Source of the DNA: Myxococcales bacterium | GTDB lineage: Bacteria > Myxococcota_A > Polyangia > Haliangiales > Haliangiaceae | Assembly: GCA_016707895.1 (NCBI GenBank) | Contig: JADJGV010000001.1 | Span: forward strand, 228,501-292,500 | Direction of reading: 5' to 3' | DNA length: 64,000 nucleotides | Part shown: in pieces, positions 1-8,347 of the stretch | Layout: each line of letters opens with the position of its first letter | Position numbering within the stretch: position 1 is the stretch's first letter | The notes under the pieces: model-generated | Seen by the model: the letters and a program-made list of their open reading frames with translations, nothing else | The model's database searches: none | Told to the model about the DNA's origin: nothing | Position numbers and translations under genes: made by a program

Positions 1-820
1 GCTTGGCCAGCCACAGCTGGCGCGCGGCGCGGTAGGCCGCGAGGAACGCGTGGTTCCGCCGCAGCGCCTCGACGCGTCGCCAGACGTCGCGCGCCGCGAC
101 CCGCGGCCGCAGCCGCCGCCGGGGCTCGCGCGCGCGCGGGCGGTCACGCCAGTCCTGGGCCAGCACCGCGCGCCGGCCCAGCACCCGCGCGCCGGTCTTC
201 CGCCGCACCCGCGCGTAGTGCTCCTCGGCCGCGGTCACCAGCGCGGCGAGCTCGTCGCGCAGCTCGTCGCCGCGCTCCAGCTCCGGTGGCACCGTCAAGG
301 TCAGCGTGACCTCCTTCGGCATCTCGCCGTCGGGGTCGAAGAAGACCGGCGGCCGCTTCACGCGGATCGGCTTGCGCTTGAGCAGCGCCTGCAGCCCGCT
401 CACGCCCGGCCACTGGTGCACGCGCTCGACCAAGCCGTCCTTCACCGGGTTGATCGCCGTGTACACCAGCTTCGCCAGCACGTCGGCGCGGTCGAGCAGC
501 TGCACCAGGCACGGCGGATCGCTCGACCAGAAGTTCTCCCACCGCTTGCGCAGCGCGTTGCCGGCCTTGGCCACCAGCTGGTGCAGCCGCGCGTAGAACT
601 CGACGATGCGCCCGTGCCGGTCGTACAGGACGATGTGATGATGGTTCGACATCGTCGTCGGCAAGATCACGTCGATGCCGAACGCCTGCGCCGCCTCGGC
701 GAGGCAGTACAGGAACACCTGGTTCATCCGCCGCCCGGGCTTCAACAAGAAGCCGCGCTGCGTGCACGCCCGGGTCAACAGGTAGAACCGCCCCGGCAAG
801 ATCTCGCGCGCCACCGACAC
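1..820 (-). CDS. REP-associated Y1 (HUH) transposase, 3' end cut by window edge
   Basis: The minus-strand frame is open from a GTG near 820 to the window edge, so about 273 residues are visible and the stop is missing. It starts with an REILPGRFYLLTR block, then has MSNHHH near residue 57-62 (the His-U-His metal site of Y1 single-strand transposases), KRWENFW, and LVYTAINPVKDGLV, which resembles the conserved Tyr/NPV segment of REP-associated tyrosine transposases. The C-terminal part reads LRPRVAARDVW and FLAAYRAAR, basic and typical of the long form found in Myxococcota. Such enzymes act on hairpin-forming repeats as single-stranded DNA. No terminal inverted repeats are visible, as expected for this class. 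The start is uncertain: GTG codons at 820 and 814 are both possible and there is no convincing ribosome site. A hairpin repeat lies just upstream at 1004-1071. Confidence 0.85.
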   Translation of the reverse strand, partial: MSVAREILPGRFYLLTRACTQRGFLLKPGRRMNQVFLYCLAEAAQAFGIDVILPTTMSNHHHIVLYDRHGRIVEFYARLHQLVAKAGNALRKRWENFWSSDPPCLVQLLDRADVLAKLVYTAINPVKDGLVERVHQWPGVSGLQALLKRKPIRVKRPPVFFDPDGEMPKEVTLTLTVPPELERGDELRDELAALVTAAEEHYARVRRKTGARVLGRRAVLAQDWRDRPRAREPRRRLRPRVAARDVWRRVEALRRNHAFLAAYRAARQLWLAK

Positions 821-1003
821 CGCCGCGAACCCAAGCAAGCCGCGGGCCACGCGCAACCCCGCAGATCCGCGTCACGCTGTCCGGGCGCCCGGCCACTCTC
901 GTCCGGATCCCGGACAAATCCGGCCACTCCCGGACACGGACACACGCGCGCGCCTGCCCTCCGAGCCTGTCGATCTTTCGGTTGAGCTCCGGTCGACGCG
1001 TCG

Positions 1004-1071
1004 GGAGTTTCGCGTCCTGGGGGAGGCTCGTCGGGGACCTGGCCCCGACGAGGGGGCTGGGCGACCAGCCC
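1004..1071 (-). repeat. Two-hairpin intergenic repeat, copy 1
   Basis: Read on the minus strand this holds a hairpin (GGGCTGG / CCAGCCC, 1054-1071) and then a 10-bp hairpin CTCGTCGGGG / CCCCGACGAG (1027-1052), ending in a short ACGCGAAACTC tail. It lies just downstream of the DsrE-like gene, in sense orientation, and next to the REP-type transposase. The same layout recurs at 25374-25443, 47444-47497 and 63301-63352. It could act as a transcription terminator or mRNA 3'-end stabiliser as well as a transposase substrate. Confidence 0.65.
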
Positions 1072-1079
1072 GCTGAAGC

Positions 1080-1544
1080 TCAGGTGAAGATGATCTGCGC
1101 CCCCTCCGCCAGATCGTAGAAGTCCCCCGCGGTGATCACGTCCTTCACCTGCGGCACCAGCTCCTCCTTCTTGCGCTTGAACATCTGCATCGCCAGCTCG
1201 CAGCCGTACAGCTCGGCGCCGGCCTCCTCGAGGATCTGCAGCATCTCGCGCACGCTCGGCAGCGACAGCTCGGTCATCTGCTTGCGCATCATCCGCCCGG
1301 CCAGGCTCTCCATCCCGGGCAGCCCGGCCAGCATGGTCGGCATGCCCGACGCCGGGTTGCCCGCCAGGTTGACGTGCAGGTGATCGACCTTCTCCTCGGT
1401 GACCACGTCGAGGCCCCAGAAGGTGAAGAACACGAACGCGTCGATCCCCGACTGGCGCGCCGCGTTGGCCAGGATGAGCGCCGGGTAGCACTCGTCGAGG
1501 CCAGCCTTCGAGCAGATGATCGCGACCTTGCGATTGGCAGTCAT
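1080..1544 (-). CDS. DsrE/DsrF-like family protein
   Basis: 154 residues, cytosolic. The N-terminus KVAIICSKAGLDECYPALI, followed by a hydrophobic strand FVFFTFWGLDVV, fits the DsrE-like (DrsE_2) fold, in which small proteins carry or transfer persulfide sulfur on conserved cysteines. Candidate sulfur-carrying cysteines are Cys11, Cys18 and the Cys in YGCELAM. An AGGAG ribosome site lies about 8 bases before the ATG. It is the last gene of a minus-strand cluster, 11 bases after the DUF1641-TusE fusion and close to a sulfide:quinone oxidoreductase-like flavoprotein, so a role in sulfane-sulfur relay is the natural inference. The hairpin repeat at 1004-1071 probably ends the transcript. Confidence 0.82.
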   Translation of the reverse strand: MTANRKVAIICSKAGLDECYPALILANAARQSGIDAFVFFTFWGLDVVTEEKVDHLHVNLAGNPASGMPTMLAGLPGMESLAGRMMRKQMTELSLPSVREMLQILEEAGAELYGCELAMQMFKRKKEELVPQVKDVITAGDFYDLAEGAQIIFT

Positions 1545-1555
1545 GGTGGTGGCTC

Positions 1556-2530
1556 CTAGAGGCAACCGGCGGGCTTGGGCAGGCCGGCGATCTTGGCGAT
1601 CGTCCGCCCCGGCGCGCGCGGGAACAGCACGTAGAGATCCTTGGTCGACACGCCGGCCACCTGGGTCAGCCGGCGGATGTTGGGCGAGCTCCCGGTCGCC
1701 GCGAAGTCGGCGCGCGCCGCGTCGAGCACCGCCCAGTGCGCGTCGGTCAGCCCCACCCGCTCGGCGTCGGCCAGCGCGGCCGCCAGGCCGCGGGTCCAGG
1801 CCGCCGCGTCGACCAGGTTGCCGTCGGCCGTGAACGCCACGCCGTCGATCACCGCCGCCACCTGGCCGGGCTTGGCCGGCACCGCGCACGCCGGCGCCGG
1901 CGGCGCGGCCTTCACCACCGGCGCCGCCGGCAGCGCCTTGGGCGGCGCGGCCCGCTCGGTGCCCAGCACCTTGCGCTGCCGCTTCGGCCCGAGGATCTCG
2001 GCCAGCTTCGCCTTCTTGTCGTCGGCGTGCTGCTGCTTGGCGGCCATCGCGTTGACCCCGTGGCCGACCCGGCGCAGCACCTCCATCATCACCGCCATGC
2101 CGCGCTGGACGTCGTCGTCCTTGGTCGCGCGCATCATCCCGAACAGCCCCATCGGCTTGGCGGTGTCGGCGTGCTGGATCGCCTCGCCGGCGTCGGCCGC
2201 CACCCGCATCACGTCGGGCTGGGTCAGCGTGCGCACGGTCTCGAGGATCGTCACCACCGCGTCGCCCAGCTGGCGCACGTCGGCGGCCGAGAAGCTGGCC
2301 AGGACCTTCTGGCCGACGCCGCCCAGCTCGCGCACGAACGCCAGCGTGCCGTCGCGCTCCATCGCGTCGAGCCGCCCCATCGCCGAGCCCATCATCGCCC
2401 GCATCACCGGCACCAGCTCGTCGTACAGGTCGTCCTGGCGGCCGCGCTCGGCGAGGCGCGCCACCTGCGCGGTCAGCGCGTCGAGGCGCGCCGCGATCGC
2501 CGCGAGGTCGGTCTTGGTTGGGTCGCTCAT
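1556..2530 (-). CDS. DUF1641 / TusE-DsrC fusion protein
   Basis: 324 residues with two parts. The N-terminal half, roughly residues 40-170 (YDELVPVMRAMMGSAMG, FSAADVRQLGDAVVTILETV, then GLFGMMRA), resembles DUF1641 proteins, which are often encoded next to SQR-like and formate-dehydrogenase-like enzymes. An Ala/Pro linker near 195-225 leads to a DsrC/TusE-like domain ending in KIAGLPKPAGCL. The penultimate Cys323 matches the invariant sulfur-carrying Cys of the DsrC arm. The second Cys of true DsrC, about ten residues earlier, is Ala here, as in TusE/RspA-type proteins, so the trisulfide chemistry of dissimilatory DsrC is unlikely. The ATG lies 2 bases after the stop of the upstream flavoprotein, so the two are co-transcribed. 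Function beyond sulfur relay is inferred. Confidence 0.8.
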   Translation of the reverse strand: MSDPTKTDLAAIAARLDALTAQVARLAERGRQDDLYDELVPVMRAMMGSAMGRLDAMERDGTLAFVRELGGVGQKVLASFSAADVRQLGDAVVTILETVRTLTQPDVMRVAADAGEAIQHADTAKPMGLFGMMRATKDDDVQRGMAVMMEVLRRVGHGVNAMAAKQQHADDKKAKLAEILGPKRQRKVLGTERAAPPKALPAAPVVKAAPPAPACAVPAKPGQVAAVIDGVAFTADGNLVDAAAWTRGLAAALADAERVGLTDAHWAVLDAARADFAATGSSPNIRRLTQVAGVSTKDLYVLFPRAPGRTIAKIAGLPKPAGCL

Positions 2531-2532
2531 GG

Positions 2533-3762
2533 TCACGCCACCTGCTTGCCGGCCATGGTCATGCGGTGCTCGAGCGGCAGCTCGCGGCCCGCGAGGAGCA
2601 GGTTCCAGTAGATCCACTTGAAGGCCAGCTTGCCCCAGTGGTTCACCTCGGACTCGCCGAGCAGCGTGAACGGGCCGATGCCGGGCAGCGGGAACTTCCC
2701 CGGCAGCGGCTCGGTCACGTAGTTGAAGTCGATCAGCATCGCCTTGCCGTGCCCGGTCTCGATGAAGCAGTTGGCGTGCCCGTCGAAGTCCGGCGCCAGC
2801 GGCCGCCCGCCGATCGCGCGCACGACGTTCTCGATCAACACGTCGGCCTGGAAGTGCGCCACCGCGCCGGCCTTGGAGCTCGGCAGATCGGTGGCGTCGC
2901 CCAGCACGAACACCCGATCGTGGTTGCGCGCGGCCAGCGTGTACTTGTCGGTCGGCACCCAGCCGCTGCCGTCGCCCATGCCCGAGGCCGCGATCGCCGC
3001 GGCGCCGGCGTGGGCCGGGATCGTCACCAGCAGGTCGTACGGCTCCTCGCGGCCGTCGTAGGCCTTGAGCACCTTGCGCGTGCCGTCGACCTCGGCGGTC
3101 GCGAAGTCGCCGACCACGCCGATGCCGCGCCGCGCCAGCATGCCGCCGAGGTGGGCCGACGCCACCGGCTTGGTGAACGCGCCCTCGAGCGGCGTCGCGT
3201 AGGTGATCTCGACCTTGTCGCGCATGCCGCGCTGCGTGAAGAACGCCTCGGCGAGGAACAAGAACTCGAGCGGCGCGACCGGGCACTTGATCGGCATCTC
3301 GACCACGTTCACCACCACCCGACCACCGGGGAACCGCTCGAGCGCCCCGCGCAGCCCGTCGGCGCCCTCGAGCGTGTAGAAGTCGAACGCGCTCTGCTGC
3401 CAGCCGGCGCCGGTGAGCCCCGGCGTCGCCTCGGGCACGATCCGGCTGCCGGTCGCGATGATCAAGAAGTCGTAGGGGATCGCCTCGCCGCCGACCAGCC
3501 GCACCTCTCGGGCGTCGGGCGCGATCCGATCGATCGGCGCCAGCCGCAGCTCGACCCGCGGATCGAGCGTGCGGTGGCGCGGCCGCACCAGCTCGTCGTC
3601 GCGGTACATCCCGAACGGGACGAACAACAGGCCCGGCTGGTACAGGTGCTCGTCGTCGCGATCGACCACGGTCACCCGCCACGCAGGGGACAGCACGCGG
3701 ACCAGGCGGTTGGCCATCATCGTGCCGGCAGTGCCCGCTCCCAGGATCAAGATTCGCTGCAT
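2533..3762 (-). CDS. Sulfide:quinone oxidoreductase-like FAD-dependent oxidoreductase
   Basis: 409 residues. The start ILILGAGTAGTMMANRL is a Rossmann FAD-binding motif, YDFLIIATGSR is the second nucleotide-site strand, and FVLGDATDLPSSKAGAVAHFQ is the C-terminal FAD motif of the SQR/NDH-2 family. SQR enzymes oxidise sulfide to polysulfide and reduce quinone at the membrane surface. Cys160 (IKCPVAP) and Cys332 (ANCFIETG) match the pair that bridges the active site, but no counterpart of the third, N-terminal Cys near 128 is visible, so the substrate may be another sulfur species. The C-terminal KLAFKWIYWNLLLAGR segment is amphipathic and could bind membrane. GAGGAG precedes the ATG. The next gene follows after 2 bases. 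SQR is the best match; a generic pyridine-nucleotide-disulfide oxidoreductase is the alternative. Confidence 0.85.
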   Translation of the reverse strand: MQRILILGAGTAGTMMANRLVRVLSPAWRVTVVDRDDEHLYQPGLLFVPFGMYRDDELVRPRHRTLDPRVELRLAPIDRIAPDAREVRLVGGEAIPYDFLIIATGSRIVPEATPGLTGAGWQQSAFDFYTLEGADGLRGALERFPGGRVVVNVVEMPIKCPVAPLEFLFLAEAFFTQRGMRDKVEITYATPLEGAFTKPVASAHLGGMLARRGIGVVGDFATAEVDGTRKVLKAYDGREEPYDLLVTIPAHAGAAAIAASGMGDGSGWVPTDKYTLAARNHDRVFVLGDATDLPSSKAGAVAHFQADVLIENVVRAIGGRPLAPDFDGHANCFIETGHGKAMLIDFNYVTEPLPGKFPLPGIGPFTLLGESEVNHWGKLAFKWIYWNLLLAGRELPLEHRMTMAGKQVA

Positions 3763-3850
3763 GGCTCCTCCTCGTGGCGTCGAGGTGCCCGGCGCTACTT
3801 CAAGCCGCGTGCCGGTCGAATCCGCGCGTCAGCGGCCCTCGACCACGCAA

Positions 3851-3882
3851 GCCTGCGCGGCAGCCCGCCGCGGCGCGCAGGC
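3851..3882 (-). terminator. Hairpin after truncated haemoglobin gene
   Basis: A perfect 9-bp stem GCCTGCGCG / CGCGCAGGC with a 14-base loop lies 21 bases downstream of the haemoglobin stop on the minus strand. No T-run follows, so it may be an attenuator or an mRNA 3'-end structure rather than a full intrinsic terminator before the SQR-like gene. Confidence 0.4.
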
Positions 3883-3902
3883 TCTGCGCACCCGGGGCGA
3901 CC

Positions 3903-4337
3903 TCAGCGCTTGCCGAGCTTGACCAGCGCCGCGGGCGCCGCGATCGCCGTCACCCGCTGCACCTGCTCGTGGTTGCAGTCGGAGGTGGGATCGGCGGTCA
4001 CCTGGGCCCGCAGCGCCCGGTTGTGCGCCATCAGCGCCTCGATCGCCGCCGCCGGGAACTCGTGGGCCACCATCGCCTGCCGCCACAGCTCGAGCCGGCG
4101 ATCGAAGTGACCGCCCAGGATCGGCACGTGCTTGTGGGCCTCGCGGATCGTCCGCCCGGCGTAGGCCACGCCGCCGCCCAGCATCCGCGCCGCCAGCTCC
4201 CACTCGCGCTCGATCAGCCGCGCGCGATCCTTGCCCGCGAACAGGAACCCGATCATCGGATCGACGAACACCGCGGCGTAGAAGTCGGTGACCATCGCGC
4301 GCAGGCGATCGGCGCCGACCTCGTCGAACAGCGTCAC
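3903..4337 (-). CDS. Truncated haemoglobin (group I-like)
   Basis: 144 residues. LFDEVGADRLRAMVTDFYAAVF is the N-terminal helix pattern of 2-on-2 haemoglobins, and His77 in ILGGHFDRR fits the proximal haem-iron ligand. FVDPMIGFLFAG matches the CD-turn region. These proteins bind O2, NO or sulfide and often detoxify NO. The GTG start overlaps the TGA of the molybdopterin oxidoreductase by four bases (GTGA), so translation is coupled and the globin probably serves that enzyme or protects the cluster from NO or O2. The C-terminus is extended by about 25 residues and contains a lone Cys (TSDCNHEQV). Group assignment is from motif only. Confidence 0.82.
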   Translation of the reverse strand: MTLFDEVGADRLRAMVTDFYAAVFVDPMIGFLFAGKDRARLIEREWELAARMLGGGVAYAGRTIREAHKHVPILGGHFDRRLELWRQAMVAHEFPAAAIEALMAHNRALRAQVTADPTSDCNHEQVQRVTAIAAPAALVKLGKR

Positions 4338-6463
4338 GCCACCGCTCCCGCGGCGGCCGCCGTCACCGTCACCGCCTGCCCGGCCAGCACCGCGGTGCCG
4401 GTCAGCTCGTCGACGCACGCCGGGTCGATCACGTCGTTCATGCTGACGCCGGCGTGGGCCGCCGCGACGGTCAGCCGCGCGCCGGCGCGGTGGTGGCCCC
4501 AGCCGTGCGGCAGGCTGACCACGCCCGGCATCAGGTCCGCGGTCAGCTCGACCGGCACCTCGACCGCGCCCACCGGCGACGCCAGCCGCGCCATCGCGCC
4601 GTCGGCCAGGCCGCGCGCGCGCGCGTCGTCGGGGTGCATCAACAGCGTGCAGCGCGGCTTGCCCTTCACCAACCGCAGGCTGTTGTGCATCCACGAGTTG
4701 TTGCTGCGCAGGTGGCGCCGGCCGATCAGGATCAGCGCGTCGGGGCCCGGCGCCTCGGCCAGCGCGCGATCGAGCCGCGCCAGCTCGCGCTGGTAGATCG
4801 CCGGCGCCAGCTGGATGCGGCGGTCGCGGTGGCGCAGCCGGCCCGGCAGCCGCGGCTCGAGCGGACCGAGATCGAGGCCGTGCGGCGCGGCCTTCACCTT
4901 GCCCAGCGACAGGCGGTGCGGCCCGGCCCGCAGCCCCAGCTCGAGGATGCGATCCGGCGGCAGCGCCCGCGCGGCCCGCGCCGCGAACCCGGCCAGCGGC
5001 GCCGGCAGGTGGACGCGCGCCGCCAGCTCGGCGGCGATCTCCCAGTCGTGGCGCTGATCGTCGCCGCGCGCGAACACCGCCGGCGAGTAGCGCGCCACGT
5101 TGCGCACGCCGAACATCGCCAGCGCGACGTCGTAGTCGCTGCGCTCGAGCGCCGAGGTCGGCGGCAGGATCACGTGCGCGTGCCGGGTGGTCTCGTTGAG
5201 GTGCGGATCGATCGACACCATGAACTCGAGCGTGGCCAGCGCCCGCTCGAGCCGCGGCCCGCCCGGCGTCGACAGCGCCGGGTTGCCGGCGCTGGTCACC
5301 AGCGCGCGCACCTGCCCCGGCCCCGGGGTCTCGATCTCGTCGACCAGCGTCACCGCCGGCAGCTCGCCGCCGAACTCGGGCAGCCCGCGCACCCGGCTGC
5401 GCCAGCGATCGAAGCCGCCGTCGAAGCCCAGCGTGCGCGCCAGCGGCAGCGCGTCGATCGCCGGCGTCGTGAACATCAGCCCGCCCGGCGTGTCGAGCGC
5501 GCCCAGCACGACGTTGACCGCGTAGCACAGCCACGCCGCCAGCCCGCCGAACGCCTGCGTGCAGACGCCGAGCCGGCCGTACACCACCGGCCGCGCCGCG
5601 CCGGCCAGCGTCCGCGCCAGCGCGGCGACGTCGTCGGCCGCGACCCCGGTCAGCGCCGCGGTGCGCGCGGGTGGGTACGCCGCGGCGATCGCCGCGAGCG
5701 GGTCGAGCCCGTCGGTGAACCCGGCCAGCCGCCCGGGCCGGGCCAGGCCCTCGGCGAACAGCACGTGCAAGAGCGACAGCAAGAGCGCCGCGTCGCCGCC
5801 GGGGCGGATGAACAGGTGGCGGCTGGCCAGCTGCGCGGTCTCGGTGCGGCGGGGATCGATCACGATCACCTGGCCGCCGTTGGCCAGGATCGCCTTGAGC
5901 CGCCCGCGCACGTCGGGCGCGGTCATCAGGCTGCCGTTGGACGCCAGCGGGTTGGCGCCCAGCGCGACGAAGCAGTCGCTGCGATCGATGTCGGGCACCG
6001 GCATCAAGAACTGGTCGCCGAACATCTGCAGCGCCGCCAGCATGTGCGGCAGCTGATCGAGCGAGGTCGCCGAGTACGCGTTCTTGGTGCCGAGCCGCCG
6101 CAAGAACAGCTGGCCGTAGGTCATCAGCCCGAGGTTGTGGGCGGTGGGGTTGCCCTGGTAGACCGCGACCGCGTCGGGGCCGTGGGCCGCGCGCACCGCC
6201 TTGAGCCGGCTGGCCACGCGGTCGAACGCCTCGTCCCAGCCGACCTCGCGCCAGCTCGCGCCCTCGCGCACCAGCGGCCGCTTCAGCCGATCGGGATCGT
6301 GGTGCAGGTCGGCCAGCGCGGTGGCCTTGGGGCACAGGTAGCCGCGCGAGAACGGATCGGCGGCGTCGCCCCGCACCGCGGTCACCTGCGTCCCCTCCAC
6401 GTCGATCGCGACGCCACAGGTAGCCTCGCACAAGGGACAGCTGCGATAATGCGTCACGGCCAT
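4334..6463 (-). CDS. Molybdopterin-dependent oxidoreductase with N-terminal [4Fe-4S] site
   Basis: 709 residues. Cys9, Cys12, Cys16 and Cys44 form the C-x2-C-x3-C-x27-C [4Fe-4S] site of the DMSO-reductase/formate-dehydrogenase superfamily. Further markers are VAVYQGNPTAHN, FVALGANPLASNG, VIVIDPRRTETA (the molybdopterin dinucleotide-binding region), TSAGNPALSTPGG and the C-terminal MPDBD segment ending near SLPHGWGHH. No Tat signal is present, so the enzyme is cytosolic. The molybdenum ligand could not be fixed from sequence: the usual region reads NAYSATSLDQ, with Ser and no Cys or selenocysteine. It is the first gene of the cluster and is followed by an overlapping truncated haemoglobin. The start lies 27 bases from the divergent cyclase gene. 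A GGAG motif precedes the ATG and TACACT may be its -10. The substrate is unknown. Confidence 0.88.
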   Translation of the reverse strand: MAVTHYRSCPLCEATCGVAIDVEGTQVTAVRGDAADPFSRGYLCPKATALADLHHDPDRLKRPLVREGASWREVGWDEAFDRVASRLKAVRAAHGPDAVAVYQGNPTAHNLGLMTYGQLFLRRLGTKNAYSATSLDQLPHMLAALQMFGDQFLMPVPDIDRSDCFVALGANPLASNGSLMTAPDVRGRLKAILANGGQVIVIDPRRTETAQLASRHLFIRPGGDAALLLSLLHVLFAEGLARPGRLAGFTDGLDPLAAIAAAYPPARTAALTGVAADDVAALARTLAGAARPVVYGRLGVCTQAFGGLAAWLCYAVNVVLGALDTPGGLMFTTPAIDALPLARTLGFDGGFDRWRSRVRGLPEFGGELPAVTLVDEIETPGPGQVRALVTSAGNPALSTPGGPRLERALATLEFMVSIDPHLNETTRHAHVILPPTSALERSDYDVALAMFGVRNVARYSPAVFARGDDQRHDWEIAAELAARVHLPAPLAGFAARAARALPPDRILELGLRAGPHRLSLGKVKAAPHGLDLGPLEPRLPGRLRHRDRRIQLAPAIYQRELARLDRALAEAPGPDALILIGRRHLRSNNSWMHNSLRLVKGKPRCTLLMHPDDARARGLADGAMARLASPVGAVEVPVELTADLMPGVVSLPHGWGHHRAGARLTVAAAHAGVSMNDVIDPACVDELTGTAVLAGQAVTVTAAAAGAVA

Positions 6464-6490
6464 GGTGTGCTCCGGCCGGCAGTGTAGCCC

Positions 6491-8338
6491 ATGACGGTCT
6501 TGACGCTCGACGACGTCCACCGCCTGCACCCGTGGCCGGCGCGCCACGGCGCGGCGCCGTCGATCGAGTTCCTGTGGCAGTTCGAGCTGGCCGCGGCGCC
6601 GGCCGACGTGTGGCGCGCCACCGCCGACACCTCGCGGCTCAACCGCGCGCTCGGCACCGCCGAGATGCACTTCACGGAGCGCGACGGCCAGCGGTTCGGC
6701 GCGTCGACCAGCGGCGGCCGCGCCCACCGCTGGCTCGAGCCACCGTGGAGCTGGGTGGCCGGCGAGTGGCTCGAGTGCGTGCGGCTCTACGATCGCGGCT
6801 ACCCGCGGGCGATGCACGCGATCCAGCGGGTCGATCCCCACGGCACCGGCACCCGCTACACCGCGTACTTCGGCTTCGTGCCGCGCGGCGCGCTGGGCCG
6901 GCTCGCGCTCAAGCTCGGCTTCGGCGGCCTCGAGCGCCCGTACCGCAAGGTCATGGCCGAGCTCGATCGCCAGCTCACCGCGCTGGCGCCGGCGCTGTTG
7001 CCGGTGGCCGCGCCGGCGCTGGCCCCGGCGACCCTGGCCCGCATCGCCAGCATCCGCGCCGAGCTCGCCGGCAAGGACCTCGAGCGCGCCGCGGTCGATC
7101 GGCTGTGCGACTTCGTCGCCACCGCCGACGATCTCGAGGTCGGCCGGATCCAGGTGCGCGAGCGCGCGCGGGCGTGGGGCCTCGACGAGGAGCGCCTGCT
7201 GGCGGTGTTCCTGCACGCCACCCGCGCCGGCCTGCTGGCGCTGTCGTGGGACGTGGTGTGCCCGCACTGCCGCGGCAGCGAGGGCGTGCCGGCGCTCGAC
7301 GCGCTGCCGACCGCGGCCCGCTGCGAGACCTGCCAGCTCGACTTCGGCACCGATCGCGACAACGCCATCGAGATCACGTTCCGCGTCCACCGCTCGATCC
7401 GCGAGGTGCCCGAGCGCCACTTCTGCAGCGCCGAGCCGGCGCGCAAGGATCACATCCGGCTGCAGCGGGTGGTGGCGCCCGGCGAGGCCGCCGAGCTGGC
7501 GCCGACGCTGGCGCCGCGCCGCTACCGGGCCCGGGTCGAGGGCGAGGAGCGCTACGGCTACCTCGACGTCGGCGCCGACGGCGCCGCCGCGGTCGAGTGG
7601 CGGGCCAGCGCCGGCGCCGGCGCGCGCGCGGTGGCCGCCACCCCGCGGCTGCGCCTCGCCAACGATCGCGCCGCCGACGCGGTGTTCATCGTCGAGGAGG
7701 CCGCCTGGTCCGACGTCGCGCTGCGGCCGGGCCGGCTGCTGTCGTTCCAGGAGTTCCGCGATCTGTTCAGCGAGGAGTACCTCGGCACCGACGTGCAGCT
7801 CGCGATCGGCGAGCAGACCATCCTGTTCACCGACATGGTCGGCTCGACCAACCTCTACGCCACCCGCGGCGATCCCGGCGCGTTCGTCGAGGTCCGCCGC
7901 CACTTCGCGGTGCTGTTCGAGCTGGTGCGCGCGCACCGCGGCGCGGTGGTCAAGACCATCGGCGACGCGGTCATGGCCGCGTTCGGCGATCCGCTCGACG
8001 CGGTGGTGTGCAGCAAGGCGATCCACGATCGCTTCCCGCCCGGCTGCGCCGACTCGGTCGCGGTGCTGCGGATCTCGCTCAACACCGGGCCGTGCATCGC
8101 GGTCCGGCTCAACGCCAACATCGACTACTTCGGCAGCACGGTGAACGTCGCGGCCAAGCTGCAGGCGCTGGCCGAGGCCTGGCAGATCGCGATGAGCAAG
8201 GCCACCTACGAGGCCCCCGGCGTCGCCGCGTGGCTGCGCGATCAGGGCGCGGCGCTCGAGGACGACGCCTACGCCTCGCCGGCGCTGCCGGCCCCGGTCG
8301 CGGCGCGGCGCTGGACCGTCCACCGCGCCCCGGGCTGA
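6491..8338 (+). CDS. Adenylate/guanylate cyclase with SRPBCC-like and DUF5939 regions
   Basis: 615 residues. Residues 20-170 look like an SRPBCC/START-type lipid-binding fold (FLWQFELAAAPADVWRATAD). A middle region carries a Zn-ribbon-like CPHCRGS...CETCQLDF pair, as in DUF5939 proteins. The C-terminal class III cyclase domain (about 435-570) has metal ligands in LFTDMVGST (about Asp447) and KTIGDAVMA (about Asp491). The transition-state motif usually written N-x3-R reads NVAAK, so the catalytic Arg is Lys at about 555. Activity may therefore be reduced or differ. No membrane segments are visible, so the protein is cytosolic and likely responds to a ligand bound by the N-terminal domains. It is transcribed divergently from the molybdopterin enzyme 27 bases away. 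Confidence 0.85.
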   Translation: MTVLTLDDVHRLHPWPARHGAAPSIEFLWQFELAAAPADVWRATADTSRLNRALGTAEMHFTERDGQRFGASTSGGRAHRWLEPPWSWVAGEWLECVRLYDRGYPRAMHAIQRVDPHGTGTRYTAYFGFVPRGALGRLALKLGFGGLERPYRKVMAELDRQLTALAPALLPVAAPALAPATLARIASIRAELAGKDLERAAVDRLCDFVATADDLEVGRIQVRERARAWGLDEERLLAVFLHATRAGLLALSWDVVCPHCRGSEGVPALDALPTAARCETCQLDFGTDRDNAIEITFRVHRSIREVPERHFCSAEPARKDHIRLQRVVAPGEAAELAPTLAPRRYRARVEGEERYGYLDVGADGAAAVEWRASAGAGARAVAATPRLRLANDRAADAVFIVEEAAWSDVALRPGRLLSFQEFRDLFSEEYLGTDVQLAIGEQTILFTDMVGSTNLYATRGDPGAFVEVRRHFAVLFELVRAHRGAVVKTIGDAVMAAFGDPLDAVVCSKAIHDRFPPGCADSVAVLRISLNTGPCIAVRLNANIDYFGSTVNVAAKLQALAEAWQIAMSKATYEAPGVAAWLRDQGAALEDDAYASPALPAPVAARRWTVHRAPG

Positions 8339-8347
8339 CCGCGGCGC

